Assembly: GCA_964344295.1 (NCBI GenBank)
Contig: CAYFMR010000007.1
Coordinates: 1 to 63,635 of the forward strand
DNA: 63,635 nt
Origin: JAAYFJ01 sp964344295
GTDB taxonomy: Bacteria; Bacillota; Clostridia; Tissierellales; Peptoniphilaceae
Direction: 5' to 3'
Notes under the pieces: generated by a model
The model's input: only the letters and a program-made list of their open reading frames with translations
Told to the model about the DNA's origin: nothing
Database searches by the model: none
Position numbers and translations under genes: made by a program
In this document: positions 16,757-25,211 of the stretch, piece by piece
Layout: the number at the start of each line of letters is the position of its first letter
How positions within the stretch are numbered: the stretch's first letter is position 1

Positions 16757-17193
16757 TGTATTCTGAAAAAGTAATGGATCACTTTATGCACCCACGTAAC
16801 GTTGGAGAAATTGAAAATGCCGCAGGTGTTGGTGAAGTTGGAAACGCCAAGTGTGGAGATATTATGAAAATATATTTGGACATTGAAGATGAGATCATCA
16901 AAGATGCCAAGTTTAAGACCTTTGGCTGTGGGTCTGCCATTGCTTCATCTTCCATGGCCACTGAAATGATTAAAGGAAAAACGATACAGGAAGCTCTATC
17001 CTTGACTAATAAGGCCGTGGCGGAAGCGTTAGATGGTCTGCCGCCAGTTAAGATGCACTGCTCCGTGTTGGCAGAACAGGCAGTGCGTGCAGCACTGCTG
17101 GACTATGCAAAGAAAAACAATATTGAGATCCCAGGATTGGAAGAAGGACTCATCGATGTAGATGCTTTGCATGATGAGGTACACGGAGAATAA
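16756..17193 (+). CDS. iscU: Iron-sulfur cluster scaffold IscU/NifU N-terminal type
   Basis: The scaffold of 145 residues holds nascent [2Fe-2S] clusters. The three cluster cysteines are all visible: NAKCGD, FGCGSAIA and HCSVLAEQA, the last after LPPVKMH. It is coupled to iscS by TAATG. The usual Clostridial neighbour mnmA is not next to it here. Confidence 0.95.
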   Translation: MYSEKVMDHFMHPRNVGEIENAAGVGEVGNAKCGDIMKIYLDIEDEIIKDAKFKTFGCGSAIASSSMATEMIKGKTIQEALSLTNKAVAEALDGLPPVKMHCSVLAEQAVRAALLDYAKKNNIEIPGLEEGLIDVDALHDEVHGE

Positions 17194-17213
17194 CTCCATT
17201 AAGGAGGAGTGCC

Positions 17214-18452
17214 ATGCCCGTCACGCCGTTTATACAAGACAACCTGCCCTTAAGCCGACTTTTACAAGTCGGCTTGTTGGCGTTACTAGTGGTATTGATC
17301 TACTATGTGATTCATATTGGCAACAGCTATGTCGAACCTCATCGACGCCTAAACCCCAACTACCATCTAATCGGTAAGGTTATTTTGGCCATCATCGGAG
17401 CAGGGGTATTCTATTCAGTCATTGTGCATTCACGCGTGCTAAGTGAATTCGTTGTTTCGATGATTATCGCTTTATTTTTAGCGTATATCATTAACCCGGC
17501 AGTGGATTTTTTTCAGCGGAAATGGAGGATCCCGCGTTGGGGTGGGGTGCTCGTCGTCTATTTTTTAGTGATCCTGGTTCTCGTGTTATTGGCGGTGAAT
17601 GTGGTACCGCGGACGACAGAGGAATTCTCCAGGCTGATCAGTAATTTGCCGGAAATTTTCAATCGTCTGCGTTCCTCACTAGAGCACTACAGTAATGAGA
17701 TTGGTAAAGCCATTGGGCGGACACCGGAGGAACCTACGCTTAAGATCATAGACTTAGAAAAGCAAATTAGCCAGATCATTGAAAACTTCCAAGAGAAAAA
17801 CCTGAGCTCGGCAGGCACTTTATTTTCCAATATGTCACAAATCTTCGCCAAGATGATTAACGTCGTCATGGTGCCGATTTTGACTTTCTTCTTCGTCGTG
17901 GATAACCGAGAAGTCAAAAAAAATATGCTTCGTGTCGTACCTGAAAAATATCGCGAAGATGTGGTGTTGCTCGGTAGAGAAATTAACCGTGTGATGAATG
18001 ATTTCGTCCGAGGTCGTATGATCATGGCACTCTTTGTTGGCGTAGCCACGATGATTATGCTTCTGTTGTTCCGCGTAGAGTTTGCGGTGGTCATCGGTTT
18101 CGTGACGATGATTGCAGATATCATCCCTTATATTGGACCATTTTTGGGGCTATTACCCGCGGTCGTCTTTGCTTTTATGTCCAGTCCATTGAAAGCCCTA
18201 TGGGTACTTTTGTTGTTTGTTTTGATCCAATGGGTGGAAAATAATATTGTGGCACCGAAGGTATTGTCTACGACGGTGGGACTGCATCCTGCTGTGGTGT
18301 TTGTGACCATTATCCTGGCAGGACGAATTTGGGGTGTTCTGGGAATGATTTTGGCCGTGCCGTTAGTGGCCATCGGTTTAATTGTGGTTAAATTTCTTTA
18401 CTACCGCATGAAGGAAAGAAGGGCTCATCAACAATCATTGGAGCAAGATTAG
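17214..18452 (+). CDS. AI-2E family transporter (TqsA/YdiK-like)
   Basis: A membrane protein of 412 residues with about eight helices. Two near the N terminus flank a soluble segment (about 150-200, with LEHYSNEIGKAIG), and the C-terminal half carries the conserved block VIGFVTMIADIIPYIGPFLGLLPAV. The family was named for autoinducer-2 export but most members have unknown cargo, some being ion antiporters. AAGGAGG precedes the start, 20 bases after iscU. Its place between iscU and alaS is also seen in other Clostridia, so it may simply be carried in the operon. Confidence 0.88.
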   Translation: MPVTPFIQDNLPLSRLLQVGLLALLVVLIYYVIHIGNSYVEPHRRLNPNYHLIGKVILAIIGAGVFYSVIVHSRVLSEFVVSMIIALFLAYIINPAVDFFQRKWRIPRWGGVLVVYFLVILVLVLLAVNVVPRTTEEFSRLISNLPEIFNRLRSSLEHYSNEIGKAIGRTPEEPTLKIIDLEKQISQIIENFQEKNLSSAGTLFSNMSQIFAKMINVVMVPILTFFFVVDNREVKKNMLRVVPEKYREDVVLLGREINRVMNDFVRGRMIMALFVGVATMIMLLLFRVEFAVVIGFVTMIADIIPYIGPFLGLLPAVVFAFMSSPLKALWVLLLFVLIQWVENNIVAPKVLSTTVGLHPAVVFVTIILAGRIWGVLGMILAVPLVAIGLIVVKFLYYRMKERRAHQQSLEQD

Positions 18453-18484
18453 GAGCGTATGTCGTGCGGATGTAAAAAAACATG

Positions 18485-18529
18485 AGAGCCTTGTAGTCAG
18501 CGTATTAGTGCGGTTGACAACAAGGCTCT
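18485..18529 (+). terminator. Hairpin after the isc operon, overlapping the alaS promoter
   Basis: A perfect 10-base stem AGAGCCTTGT/ACAAGGCTCT encloses a partly paired loop. It has no clear T-run, so termination may be inefficient. Its right arm lies within the spacer of the alaS promoter. Confidence 0.5.
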
Positions 18530-18542
18530 ATTAGGTGATAAT
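18514..18542 (+). promoter_or_regulatory. Promoter of alaS
   Basis: TTGACA (18514-18519), a 17-base spacer and GATAAT (18537-18542) form a near-consensus promoter 60 bases before the alaS start. I see no T-box motif in the leader, so alaS does not appear to be tRNA-controlled here. Confidence 0.7.
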
Positions 18543-18602
18543 TAGCATATTATAGGTATGATGAAATGTAGAAGTGTTTAGATAGATGGCGAGGGAGGAT
18601 TT

Positions 18603-21230
18603 ATGAAAAAATTAGGTTTACATGAGTTGAGACAACTTTATTTGGATTTCTTTGAGGAAAAAGGCCACTTGGCTCACCACAGCTTTTCTTTAGTACCTCA
18701 AAATGATAAATCATTGTTACTGATTGGTGCTGGGATGGCGCCTTTAAAAAAATATTTTACGGGAGAAATGGTTCCTCCTAGAAATCGCATGGTTACCTGT
18801 CAGAAATGTATTCGCACAGGGGACATTGACAATGTGGGCATCACCGATCGCCACGGCACTTTTTTTGAAATGCTGGGGAACTTTTCCTTTGGAGACTACT
18901 TTAAAAAAGAAGCTATTGCTTGGGCATGGGAATTTTTGACAGAGCGTCTTGAAATCAATCCGGAAGACCTATGGGTAACAATTTATTTGGATGACGATGA
19001 AGCCTATCAAATCTGGAACGAAGAGGTCGGCGTGCCGGCTGAACGTATTGTGCGCTTAGGCAAAGAGGATAACTTTTGGGAGTTGGAAGTTGGTCCTTCT
19101 GGTCCCTGCTCTGAAATTTACGTGGATCGTGGACCGGAACATGGTTGCGGCGACCCAAACTGTAAACCGGGATGTGAATGTGACCGTTTCTTAGAAGTAT
19201 GGAACTTGGTATTCACGCAATATGATAAAGACGAAGAAGGCAACTATCATCCACTGGCGCATCCTAACATTGATACGGGCATGGGCTTAGAGCGTATGAC
19301 GACTATTTTAGAAGGTGCTGATAATATCTTCGAAGTCGCAGCGATTCGTGATATTATCACGGCCATCGAAAAACTGTCTCATTATGCCTATAAAACTGAT
19401 GAGAAAAAAGATGTTTCTGTTCGCGTCATCACAGATCATATTCGTGCAGCAACCTTTTTAGCATCGGATGGGGTGTTACCATCTAATGAAGGCAGAGGGT
19501 ATGTCATGCGACGGATTATTCGCCGCGCGATAAGACACGGTCGCCTTTTGGGAATTAACGATAGCTTTATGCCGGAATTAGCACAGGTTGTCATCGATTC
19601 TTGGCAAGTGAATTATCCGGAACTCAAAGAAAAAGAGCGCATGATTCGCGACGTGATTTCAGCGGAAGAACGCAAATTCCATGCAACCCTGGATAGCGGG
19701 ATGGAAATTCTTGCTTCTTATATGCAAGAGATGAAAGCCGGAAAAAAATCAATCCTTTCCGGAGCCAACGCATTCAAACTGTATGATACATATGGATTCC
19801 CTTTAGATCTGGTTCGTGAAATTATGGTGGAAAAAAGCTTTAGCGTAGACGAAAAAGGATTTCAAGAACTCATGGAAGAGCAGCGCAATCGAGCTCGTGC
19901 ATCACGAGATGACGGTGATAATATTGGCTGGTCTTCGCAACAAAAACAACAATTGAAAAACTACGACAATACCTTCGTAGGTTATGAAACCATGACGGCC
20001 AAGGGGACTGTATTGGCACTGTATCAAGACGGCGAAGAAGTCAATATGCTGAAACAGGAAGAAAGGGGCCGTATGGTTCTTTCCGTGACACCATTTTATG
20101 GGGAATCCGGAGGGCAAGTGGGAGATACTGGTGAGATCTATCGCGAAGATGGAAAAGCTATAGTAGAAGATACGCAAAAAACACCTCGTGGCACCATCTA
20201 TCACATCGTCACAATACAATCTGGCACCTTAAAGGTAGGGGATGAAGTGACAGCCTCCGTGCGCGATGCAAGGCGAGGCGCCATTATGCGCAATCACTCT
20301 GCCACACACTTGCTGCATCAAGCCCTAAAAGACGTCTTGGGGGATCATGTCAACCAAGCTGGTTCTGAAGTCGGGCCTCAACAGGCACGCTTTGACTTCA
20401 CTCACTTTGAAGGCTTGACAGAAGAGCAAAAAGAACATGTGGAGCGCAAGGTTAACGAAAAAATTCTCCAATCCATGCCGGTGCATATTGCAGAAATGTC
20501 GATGGCAGAAGCGAAAGCAAAGGGCGCCATCGGCCTATTCGAAGATAAATATGGGGACAAAGTGCGTGTTGTAGATATGGGCGGCTATTCTGTAGAGCTT
20601 TGTGGTGGCGTACATGTGCACAATACCGCTGAAATTGGCGTATTTAAATTGCTATCGGAAAGCTCCGTAGCCAGTGGTGTGCGACGGGTTGAGTACATGA
20701 CGTCGATAGCGGTCCTAGATCACGACAAAGCTTTGGAAAATCAGTTAGATGACTTAGCTAAAAGCTTGAAAACGACGCCTCAGGGGCTAACTAACCGCGT
20801 GGTAGACTTACAAGAAGAGTTAAAAGAATTGCAACGCGAGTTAGACCGTATGCAAAGAGAAATGGCGAAAGAATCGACTAGCCAGTTGGTAGACCAAGTA
20901 CAAGAAATTAATGGTATTCCTTATGTGACAGCTGTTTTAAGTGGTGTTGATACAGAAACACTGCGTAATGAAGTCGATGAACTGAAAGATAAACTAGGTT
21001 CTGTCGTGGTGGTTTTGGGAAGCGTAGTGGGAGATAAACTCACTTTTGCTGCCGGCGTAACGAAAGACTTAGTGAAAAAAGGAGTCCATGCAGGCCAATT
21101 AGTCAAAGCGGTGGCACAAGTGACGGGTGGCAATGGTGGCGGCAGACCGGATATGGCTACAGCAGGTGGTAAAGACATTTCAAAAGCGGAAGAAGCACTG
21201 GCAGAAGTCAAGACGATCTTAGCGAAATAG
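18603..21230 (+). CDS. alaS: Alanyl-tRNA synthetase
   Basis: A full-length class II synthetase of 875 residues. It shows the catalytic core (GAGMAPLKKYFTGE, CIRTGDIDNVG, FFEMLGNFSFGDYFK, then GLERM), the tRNA-recognition helices, the editing domain with zinc ligands NHSATHLLH and CGGVHVHNT, and the C-Ala domain ending in GGNGGGRPDMATAGG. The start follows GAGGGAGG. The next genes (ireB, ruvX, DUF1292) keep the order seen in B. subtilis. Confidence 0.97.
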   Translation: MKKLGLHELRQLYLDFFEEKGHLAHHSFSLVPQNDKSLLLIGAGMAPLKKYFTGEMVPPRNRMVTCQKCIRTGDIDNVGITDRHGTFFEMLGNFSFGDYFKKEAIAWAWEFLTERLEINPEDLWVTIYLDDDEAYQIWNEEVGVPAERIVRLGKEDNFWELEVGPSGPCSEIYVDRGPEHGCGDPNCKPGCECDRFLEVWNLVFTQYDKDEEGNYHPLAHPNIDTGMGLERMTTILEGADNIFEVAAIRDIITAIEKLSHYAYKTDEKKDVSVRVITDHIRAATFLASDGVLPSNEGRGYVMRRIIRRAIRHGRLLGINDSFMPELAQVVIDSWQVNYPELKEKERMIRDVISAEERKFHATLDSGMEILASYMQEMKAGKKSILSGANAFKLYDTYGFPLDLVREIMVEKSFSVDEKGFQELMEEQRNRARASRDDGDNIGWSSQQKQQLKNYDNTFVGYETMTAKGTVLALYQDGEEVNMLKQEERGRMVLSVTPFYGESGGQVGDTGEIYREDGKAIVEDTQKTPRGTIYHIVTIQSGTLKVGDEVTASVRDARRGAIMRNHSATHLLHQALKDVLGDHVNQAGSEVGPQQARFDFTHFEGLTEEQKEHVERKVNEKILQSMPVHIAEMSMAEAKAKGAIGLFEDKYGDKVRVVDMGGYSVELCGGVHVHNTAEIGVFKLLSESSVASGVRRVEYMTSIAVLDHDKALENQLDDLAKSLKTTPQGLTNRVVDLQEELKELQRELDRMQREMAKESTSQLVDQVQEINGIPYVTAVLSGVDTETLRNEVDELKDKLGSVVVVLGSVVGDKLTFAAGVTKDLVKKGVHAGQLVKAVAQVTGGNGGGRPDMATAGGKDISKAEEALAEVKTILAK

Positions 21231-21254
21231 ACTTGTGCAAGGCGGATGTGAATG

Positions 21255-21263
21255 TGCTATAAT
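21255..21263 (+). promoter_or_regulatory. Extended -10 promoter for ireB
   Basis: TGCTATAAT is a perfect extended -10 element 28 bases before the ireB start, with only a weak -35 (TTGTGC at 19 bases). Confidence 0.6.
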
Positions 21264-21291
21264 TGAGTGAGATAGTAGAAGGAGGGTATGT

Positions 21292-21546
21292 ATGGACAAT
21301 CAACGATTCAATACGATGAAGTTTTCGTTCCAAAATGATGAGTCAGCACAGATTAAGGCGATATTGATGGAAGTCTATAAGGCTTTGGAAGAAAAGGGAT
21401 ATGAACCTATCGATCAGTTGATTGGGTATATACTTTCCGGCGACCCAACGTATATTACCAGTCATCGCAATGCTCGTGCGCTGATTTCCGAAGTTGAGCG
21501 TGATGAGTTACTGGGAGAGTTATTGAACCATTATCTTAATGATTAG
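21292..21546 (+). CDS. ireB: IreB family regulatory phosphoprotein (DUF965)
   Basis: A small acidic cytosolic protein of 84 residues matching the IreB family end to end (DNQRFNTMKFSF, then ALEEKGYEPIDQLIGYILSG and YITSHRNARALI). In enterococci IreB is a substrate of the PASTA kinase IreK and affects cephalosporin tolerance. The N-terminal Thr region would be the phosphosite. The position between alaS and ruvX is highly conserved in Firmicutes. Confidence 0.93.
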   Translation: MDNQRFNTMKFSFQNDESAQIKAILMEVYKALEEKGYEPIDQLIGYILSGDPTYITSHRNARALISEVERDELLGELLNHYLND

Positions 21547-21559
21547 TATCAGCAATAAG

Positions 21560-21590
21560 AGAGATGGACTGTGTCCATCTCTATTCTTTA
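21560..21590 (+). terminator. Hairpin between ireB and ruvX
   Basis: The stem AGAGATGGAC/GTCCATCTCT with a TGT loop is followed by ATTCTTT. The T-run is imperfect, so read-through into ruvX is likely. Confidence 0.6.
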
Positions 21591-21603
21591 ATTGAGGTGT
21601 ATT

Positions 21604-22020
21604 ATGGGCCGTTTAATGGGCGTGGATTTGGGTGATGTACGCATTGGCATAGCTCTTAGTGACGAGACGCAATTTTTAGCCTCCGGTTACGGAGTCATCA
21701 AGCATGAAGGACGTCGTAAATCTGTGGAAAAAATTGGGCAGATTATTGATGAATACGATGTGGAAGCTGTGGTTATGGGACTTCCGCGTAATATGAACGG
21801 CACTTACGGTCCCATGGCAGAAAAAGTGAAGCGATTTGGTGAGACATTGACAGACCAGCTGGGAGTGAGGGTGCACTATCAAGATGAGCGCCTATCCACA
21901 GTAGCTGCAGAAAACGTACTCATTCAAGGTGGCCTGACTAGGGAAAAACGACGCCAAGTGGTAGATCAAGTGGCGGCGACTGTGATTTTACAAGCCTACT
22001 TGGATGGAAAGGAAGATTAG
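21604..22020 (+). CDS. ruvX: Putative pre-16S rRNA nuclease / Holliday junction resolvase-like RuvX (YqgF)
   Basis: An RNase H-fold protein of 138 residues. It has the first acidic motif GVDLGDVRIGIALSD, the YqgF core VVMGLPRNMNGTYGP and the last acidic motif HYQDERLST. In E. coli YqgF matures the 5' end of 16S rRNA; a junction-resolving role is less certain. I use ATG 21604, eight bases after TTGAGGTG. It abuts the DUF1292 gene with no gap. Confidence 0.93.
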   Translation: MGRLMGVDLGDVRIGIALSDETQFLASGYGVIKHEGRRKSVEKIGQIIDEYDVEAVVMGLPRNMNGTYGPMAEKVKRFGETLTDQLGVRVHYQDERLSTVAAENVLIQGGLTREKRRQVVDQVAATVILQAYLDGKED

Positions 22021-22266
22021 ATGCAACGTCATATTTTCTATGATGAGTTGGGCAATGAAGTAGAGTTTTTTGTGAAAGCGGAGTTCTCCCATGAAGACAT
22101 GGATTATATTGCCATGTCACCGGTGGAGGATATTTACGCCCCAACATACATCTTACGCATAAGTTTTGATGAGAGCGGCCAGGAATTTTTAGAAAATTTG
22201 GACTATGAGGAACTAACTGAGGTTACAGAGGCATATGAGGCCTTAATGGAAGAACAACTGCAATAG
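22021..22266 (+). CDS. DUF1292 protein (YrzB-like)
   Basis: An acidic 81-residue protein with the DUF1292 pattern of beta strands: DELGNEVEFFV, then DYIAMSPVE and YILRISFDE, ending in a helix rich in E. Function is unknown. It directly follows ruvX, as yrzB does in B. subtilis, so the two are probably co-translated. Confidence 0.85.
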   Translation: MQRHIFYDELGNEVEFFVKAEFSHEDMDYIAMSPVEDIYAPTYILRISFDESGQEFLENLDYEELTEVTEAYEALMEEQLQ

Positions 22267-22280
22267 GGTGGAGAAGAACT

Positions 22281-22739
22281 ATGAACGAACAACTATTCGA
22301 TACCTATATGACCAAGATAAAAGATGCAGGGTATAAGCATACGAAACCGCGTATGACGATTTTAAAATGCCTGATTGATCATCACGATGAACACTTGTCA
22401 ATTGAAGAAGTATATGAGTTAGTGCGGAAAATTGACCCTACCATTGGCATTGCAACCGCATATCGTACGATGATTTTATTTGTCGATTTGGGCATTGTGA
22501 GAAAAATGGATTTCGGTGAGGGGTTTTATCGTTATGAGATTAGCGAAGACGACCATGCTCACCAACATCACCACCTCATTTGCGTGGAATGCGGTGAGGT
22601 GAAAGAAGTTAAACTTGATTTATTGGAAAGTCTAGAAGATCGAATCGAAAAGGCAGAACACTTCTCCATCCTCGATCACAATGTAAAGTTTTATGGCATT
22701 TGTGATCACTGCCAAACGAAAAGAAATAGGAGAAACTGA
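22281..22739 (+). CDS. Fur-family metalloregulator
   Basis: A 152-residue repressor. The winged helix spans residues about 10-85 (HTKPRMTILKCL, LSIEEVYELVRKIDPTIGIATAYRTM). The metal-sensing dimerisation domain has HAHQHHHLICVECGEV and a C-terminal CDHC. The four Cys of two CxxC motifs form the structural zinc site. Sequence does not decide between Fur, PerR and Zur. The stop overlaps the RNase J start by one base, so the two are co-translated. In B. subtilis this place is held by other genes, mltG included. Confidence 0.88.
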   Translation: MNEQLFDTYMTKIKDAGYKHTKPRMTILKCLIDHHDEHLSIEEVYELVRKIDPTIGIATAYRTMILFVDLGIVRKMDFGEGFYRYEISEDDHAHQHHHLICVECGEVKEVKLDLLESLEDRIEKAEHFSILDHNVKFYGICDHCQTKRNRRN

Positions 22740-24484
22740 TGAAAGAAAAGAATCATTATGAGGGGAAGCAGTCTTTTCCCCTTGCTCGCCGCGGCGAGCG
22801 CAAGAAAAACCAAGGGCAATCAAAAAATGATTTGCCGAAATTGCGTATAATCCCTTTGGGGGGCATGCATGAAATCGGTAAGAACCTGACCGTCATAGAG
22901 TATGATGATGAAATCCTAATCGTAGATTGTGGATTGACCTTTCCCGAGGACGAACAACTAGGGGTGGATATCGTCATTCCGGACTTCACCTACTTAAAGC
23001 AAAACGCCAAGCGCATCAAAGGACTTTTGCTGACGCACGGACACGAGGATCATATCGGAGGCATCCCTTATTTGCTCCAGGTGGTCAACCCGCCAATTTA
23101 TGGCACAGGCTTAACGATTGGTTTGACAAAACCGAAACTAGAAGAACATCGTCTGGACACATCCAATTTGCATGTGGTGCGTCATGGCGAAAAACTCAAA
23201 CTAGGTAAATTTGAAATCGAATTTATCAAAACGTGCCACTCGATCCCGGATTCGGCGGCCATTGCGATTACGACACCTGTAGGCACGGTGATCCATACCG
23301 GAGACTTTAAGGTGGACTTTACTCCCATTCTAGGGGATGCCATTGATTTAAACCGCCTGGCCTACTATGGCTCCAAAGGCGTATTAGCGCTATTATCTGA
23401 TAGTACAAATGCTACACGACCGGGTATTTCCCTTAGTGAAAGCGTGGTGGGAGAAACCTTCAACCATATTTTTTCGCAGAAAAAATCGAGAATTATCATC
23501 GCCACGTTTGCATCAAACTTACACCGGGTCCAACAAATCATTTTCGCCGCAGAGAAATACGGAAGAAAAGTAGCGCTCTCAGGCCGATCCATGGTGAAGG
23601 TGACTAATATCGCCATCGACATGGGCTATATCAAAGTACAAAAAGATACTCTCATTGACTTACGCGATGTGGATCGCTATCCGGAAGATAAGATTGTAAT
23701 CATTACGACAGGGTCTCAAGGAGAGCCGATGAGTGCCTTGACGCGCATTGCCTACGGTGAACACCGTCAAATCCACTTAAATCCGAGAGATACGGTCATC
23801 TTGTCGGCGAACCCCATTCCGGGGAATGAAAAGACGGTGTTTAAAATCATCAACCGTTTAATGGAAAGCGGTGCTGAGGTGATTTATAAAGCACTATCGG
23901 AAATTCACGTTTCCGGACACGCCAATCAAGAAGAGCTAAAGCTCATTTTGAGCCTTGTAAAGCCCAAATATTTTATTCCCCATCACGGTGAGACGATTCA
24001 CATGATGCGTCATGCCGAATTGGCCTATGATATTGGCATCCCGAAGGAAAATGTGTTTATCATGAACAATGGCGATGTCATTGAGTTTACCAAAAAAGGA
24101 GCGACACAAGGATCTCGCGTGGAAGCAGGGGATGTATTAGTAGACGGCTTAGGAGTTGGCGACGTGGGCAATATCGTCCTTCGAGATCGTAAGCACTTGT
24201 CAGAAGATGGATTGATTGCCGTGGTGGTAACCATCTCTAAGCAAGAAGGAACCATCATCGCCGGTCCGGACATCATCAGCCGCGGTTTTGTCTATGTGAG
24301 AGAATCAGAAGATCTCATGGAACAGGCACGTCATGTGGTGGAAGATGCGATACAAGATAACTTAAAACGCGGCAAGACCGATTGGGGCGAGTTAAAAATG
24401 GCCATTCGCGAAAGCCTGAGACGATACATCTACAGTGAAATCAAACGTAATCCGATGATTTTACCCATTATTATGGAAGTGTAA
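22739..24484 (+). CDS. rnj: Ribonuclease J
   Basis: A metallo-beta-lactamase/beta-CASP ribonuclease of 581 residues with endonuclease and 5'-3' exonuclease activity on mRNA and rRNA. Zinc ligands are in LTHGHEDHIGG and HTGDFKVD, and the beta-CASP motifs include ATFASNLHRVQQ and SGHANQEEL. A basic, Lys/Arg/Gln-rich N-terminal extension of about 30 residues precedes the core, as in several Clostridial homologues. The start ATG overlaps the Fur gene's stop. Confidence 0.95.
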   Translation: MKEKNHYEGKQSFPLARRGERKKNQGQSKNDLPKLRIIPLGGMHEIGKNLTVIEYDDEILIVDCGLTFPEDEQLGVDIVIPDFTYLKQNAKRIKGLLLTHGHEDHIGGIPYLLQVVNPPIYGTGLTIGLTKPKLEEHRLDTSNLHVVRHGEKLKLGKFEIEFIKTCHSIPDSAAIAITTPVGTVIHTGDFKVDFTPILGDAIDLNRLAYYGSKGVLALLSDSTNATRPGISLSESVVGETFNHIFSQKKSRIIIATFASNLHRVQQIIFAAEKYGRKVALSGRSMVKVTNIAIDMGYIKVQKDTLIDLRDVDRYPEDKIVIITTGSQGEPMSALTRIAYGEHRQIHLNPRDTVILSANPIPGNEKTVFKIINRLMESGAEVIYKALSEIHVSGHANQEELKLILSLVKPKYFIPHHGETIHMMRHAELAYDIGIPKENVFIMNNGDVIEFTKKGATQGSRVEAGDVLVDGLGVGDVGNIVLRDRKHLSEDGLIAVVVTISKQEGTIIAGPDIISRGFVYVRESEDLMEQARHVVEDAIQDNLKRGKTDWGELKMAIRESLRRYIYSEIKRNPMILPIIMEV

Positions 24485-24512
24485 AAAAAGCACCCGCAAC
24501 CGGGTGCTTTTC
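24485..24512 (+). terminator. Terminator after RNase J
   Basis: The stem AAAGCACCCG/CGGGTGCTTT with a CAAC-type loop, flanked by an A-run and a T-run, is a clear intrinsic terminator. Confidence 0.9.
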
Positions 24513-24527
24513 TAGAGAGGAGCGACT

Positions 24528-25211
24528 ATGGGACATGCGATACAAGGCCCTGATACAGAGGGCATCGTCCTTAGCGAAGCTACGCATTATGTGAGAAAAT
24601 TAATTCCCCCTGCAGAAGGGCACCTGGCTCGGTTGGAAAAATTGGCAGAGGAACGGCATGTACCCATCATTGCGCCGGAAGTAGCTGAAGTCTTGGCTTT
24701 TCTCGTTCGGCAAACAAGGCCGACTACGGTGTTGGAGGTTGGAACAGCCATGGGCTACTCTGCTTCTGTCATGTTGATGGCGTCCACGTCCATTAAGAGG
24801 CTTTACACCATTGAAAGGCGTTATGATCGGTACCAAGAGGCCCAGACATTATTTGCCGAAGCAGGCCTTTCTTCCCGCGTGGAGCAAATTGTGGGCGATG
24901 CCCAGCAAGTGCTGGAAGCTTGGGAAACACCGATTGACATGGTATTTATCGATGGAGCAAAAAGTCATTATGAAACGTTTGTGCAGGCGGTAATCAAAGC
25001 ATTAAAGCCAGGAGGCATCATTGTATGTGATAATGCATTGTTTCGAGGCATGGTGGTAGGATCTGAACAGGTGCATCGCCGAGATCGCACCTTGGTGCGA
25101 CGCATGGATGAATTTTTGCATCATTGGTCTCAACGGGAAGATTGCCATTTGTTGTTATGGACGATTCATGATGGTATAGCTATCATCGAGAAAGGAAGCG
25201 AGAATGAGTAA
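24528..25211 (+). CDS. trmR: tRNA 5-hydroxyuridine methyltransferase (TrmR-like O-methyltransferase)
   Basis: A class I SAM O-methyltransferase of 227 residues (methyltransferase_3 family). Motif I is VLEVGTAMGYSA, the acidic loop YTIERR and the metal-binding segment FIDGAKSHY with DNALFRG. B. subtilis TrmR (YrrM) methylates 5-hydroxyuridine at the wobble base to 5-methoxyuridine. The downstream U32 gene overlaps it by eight bases and encodes the partner that makes the hydroxyuridine, which supports this function over a small-molecule methyltransferase. Confidence 0.85.
   Translation: MGHAIQGPDTEGIVLSEATHYVRKLIPPAEGHLARLEKLAEERHVPIIAPEVAEVLAFLVRQTRPTTVLEVGTAMGYSASVMLMASTSIKRLYTIERRYDRYQEAQTLFAEAGLSSRVEQIVGDAQQVLEAWETPIDMVFIDGAKSHYETFVQAVIKALKPGGIIVCDNALFRGMVVGSEQVHRRDRTLVRRMDEFLHHWSQREDCHLLLWTIHDGIAIIEKGSENE

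Noticed and set aside
18543..18602. T-box control of alaS
   Set aside because: The leader is only about 60 bases and has no GGTGGTACCGCG-type motif.
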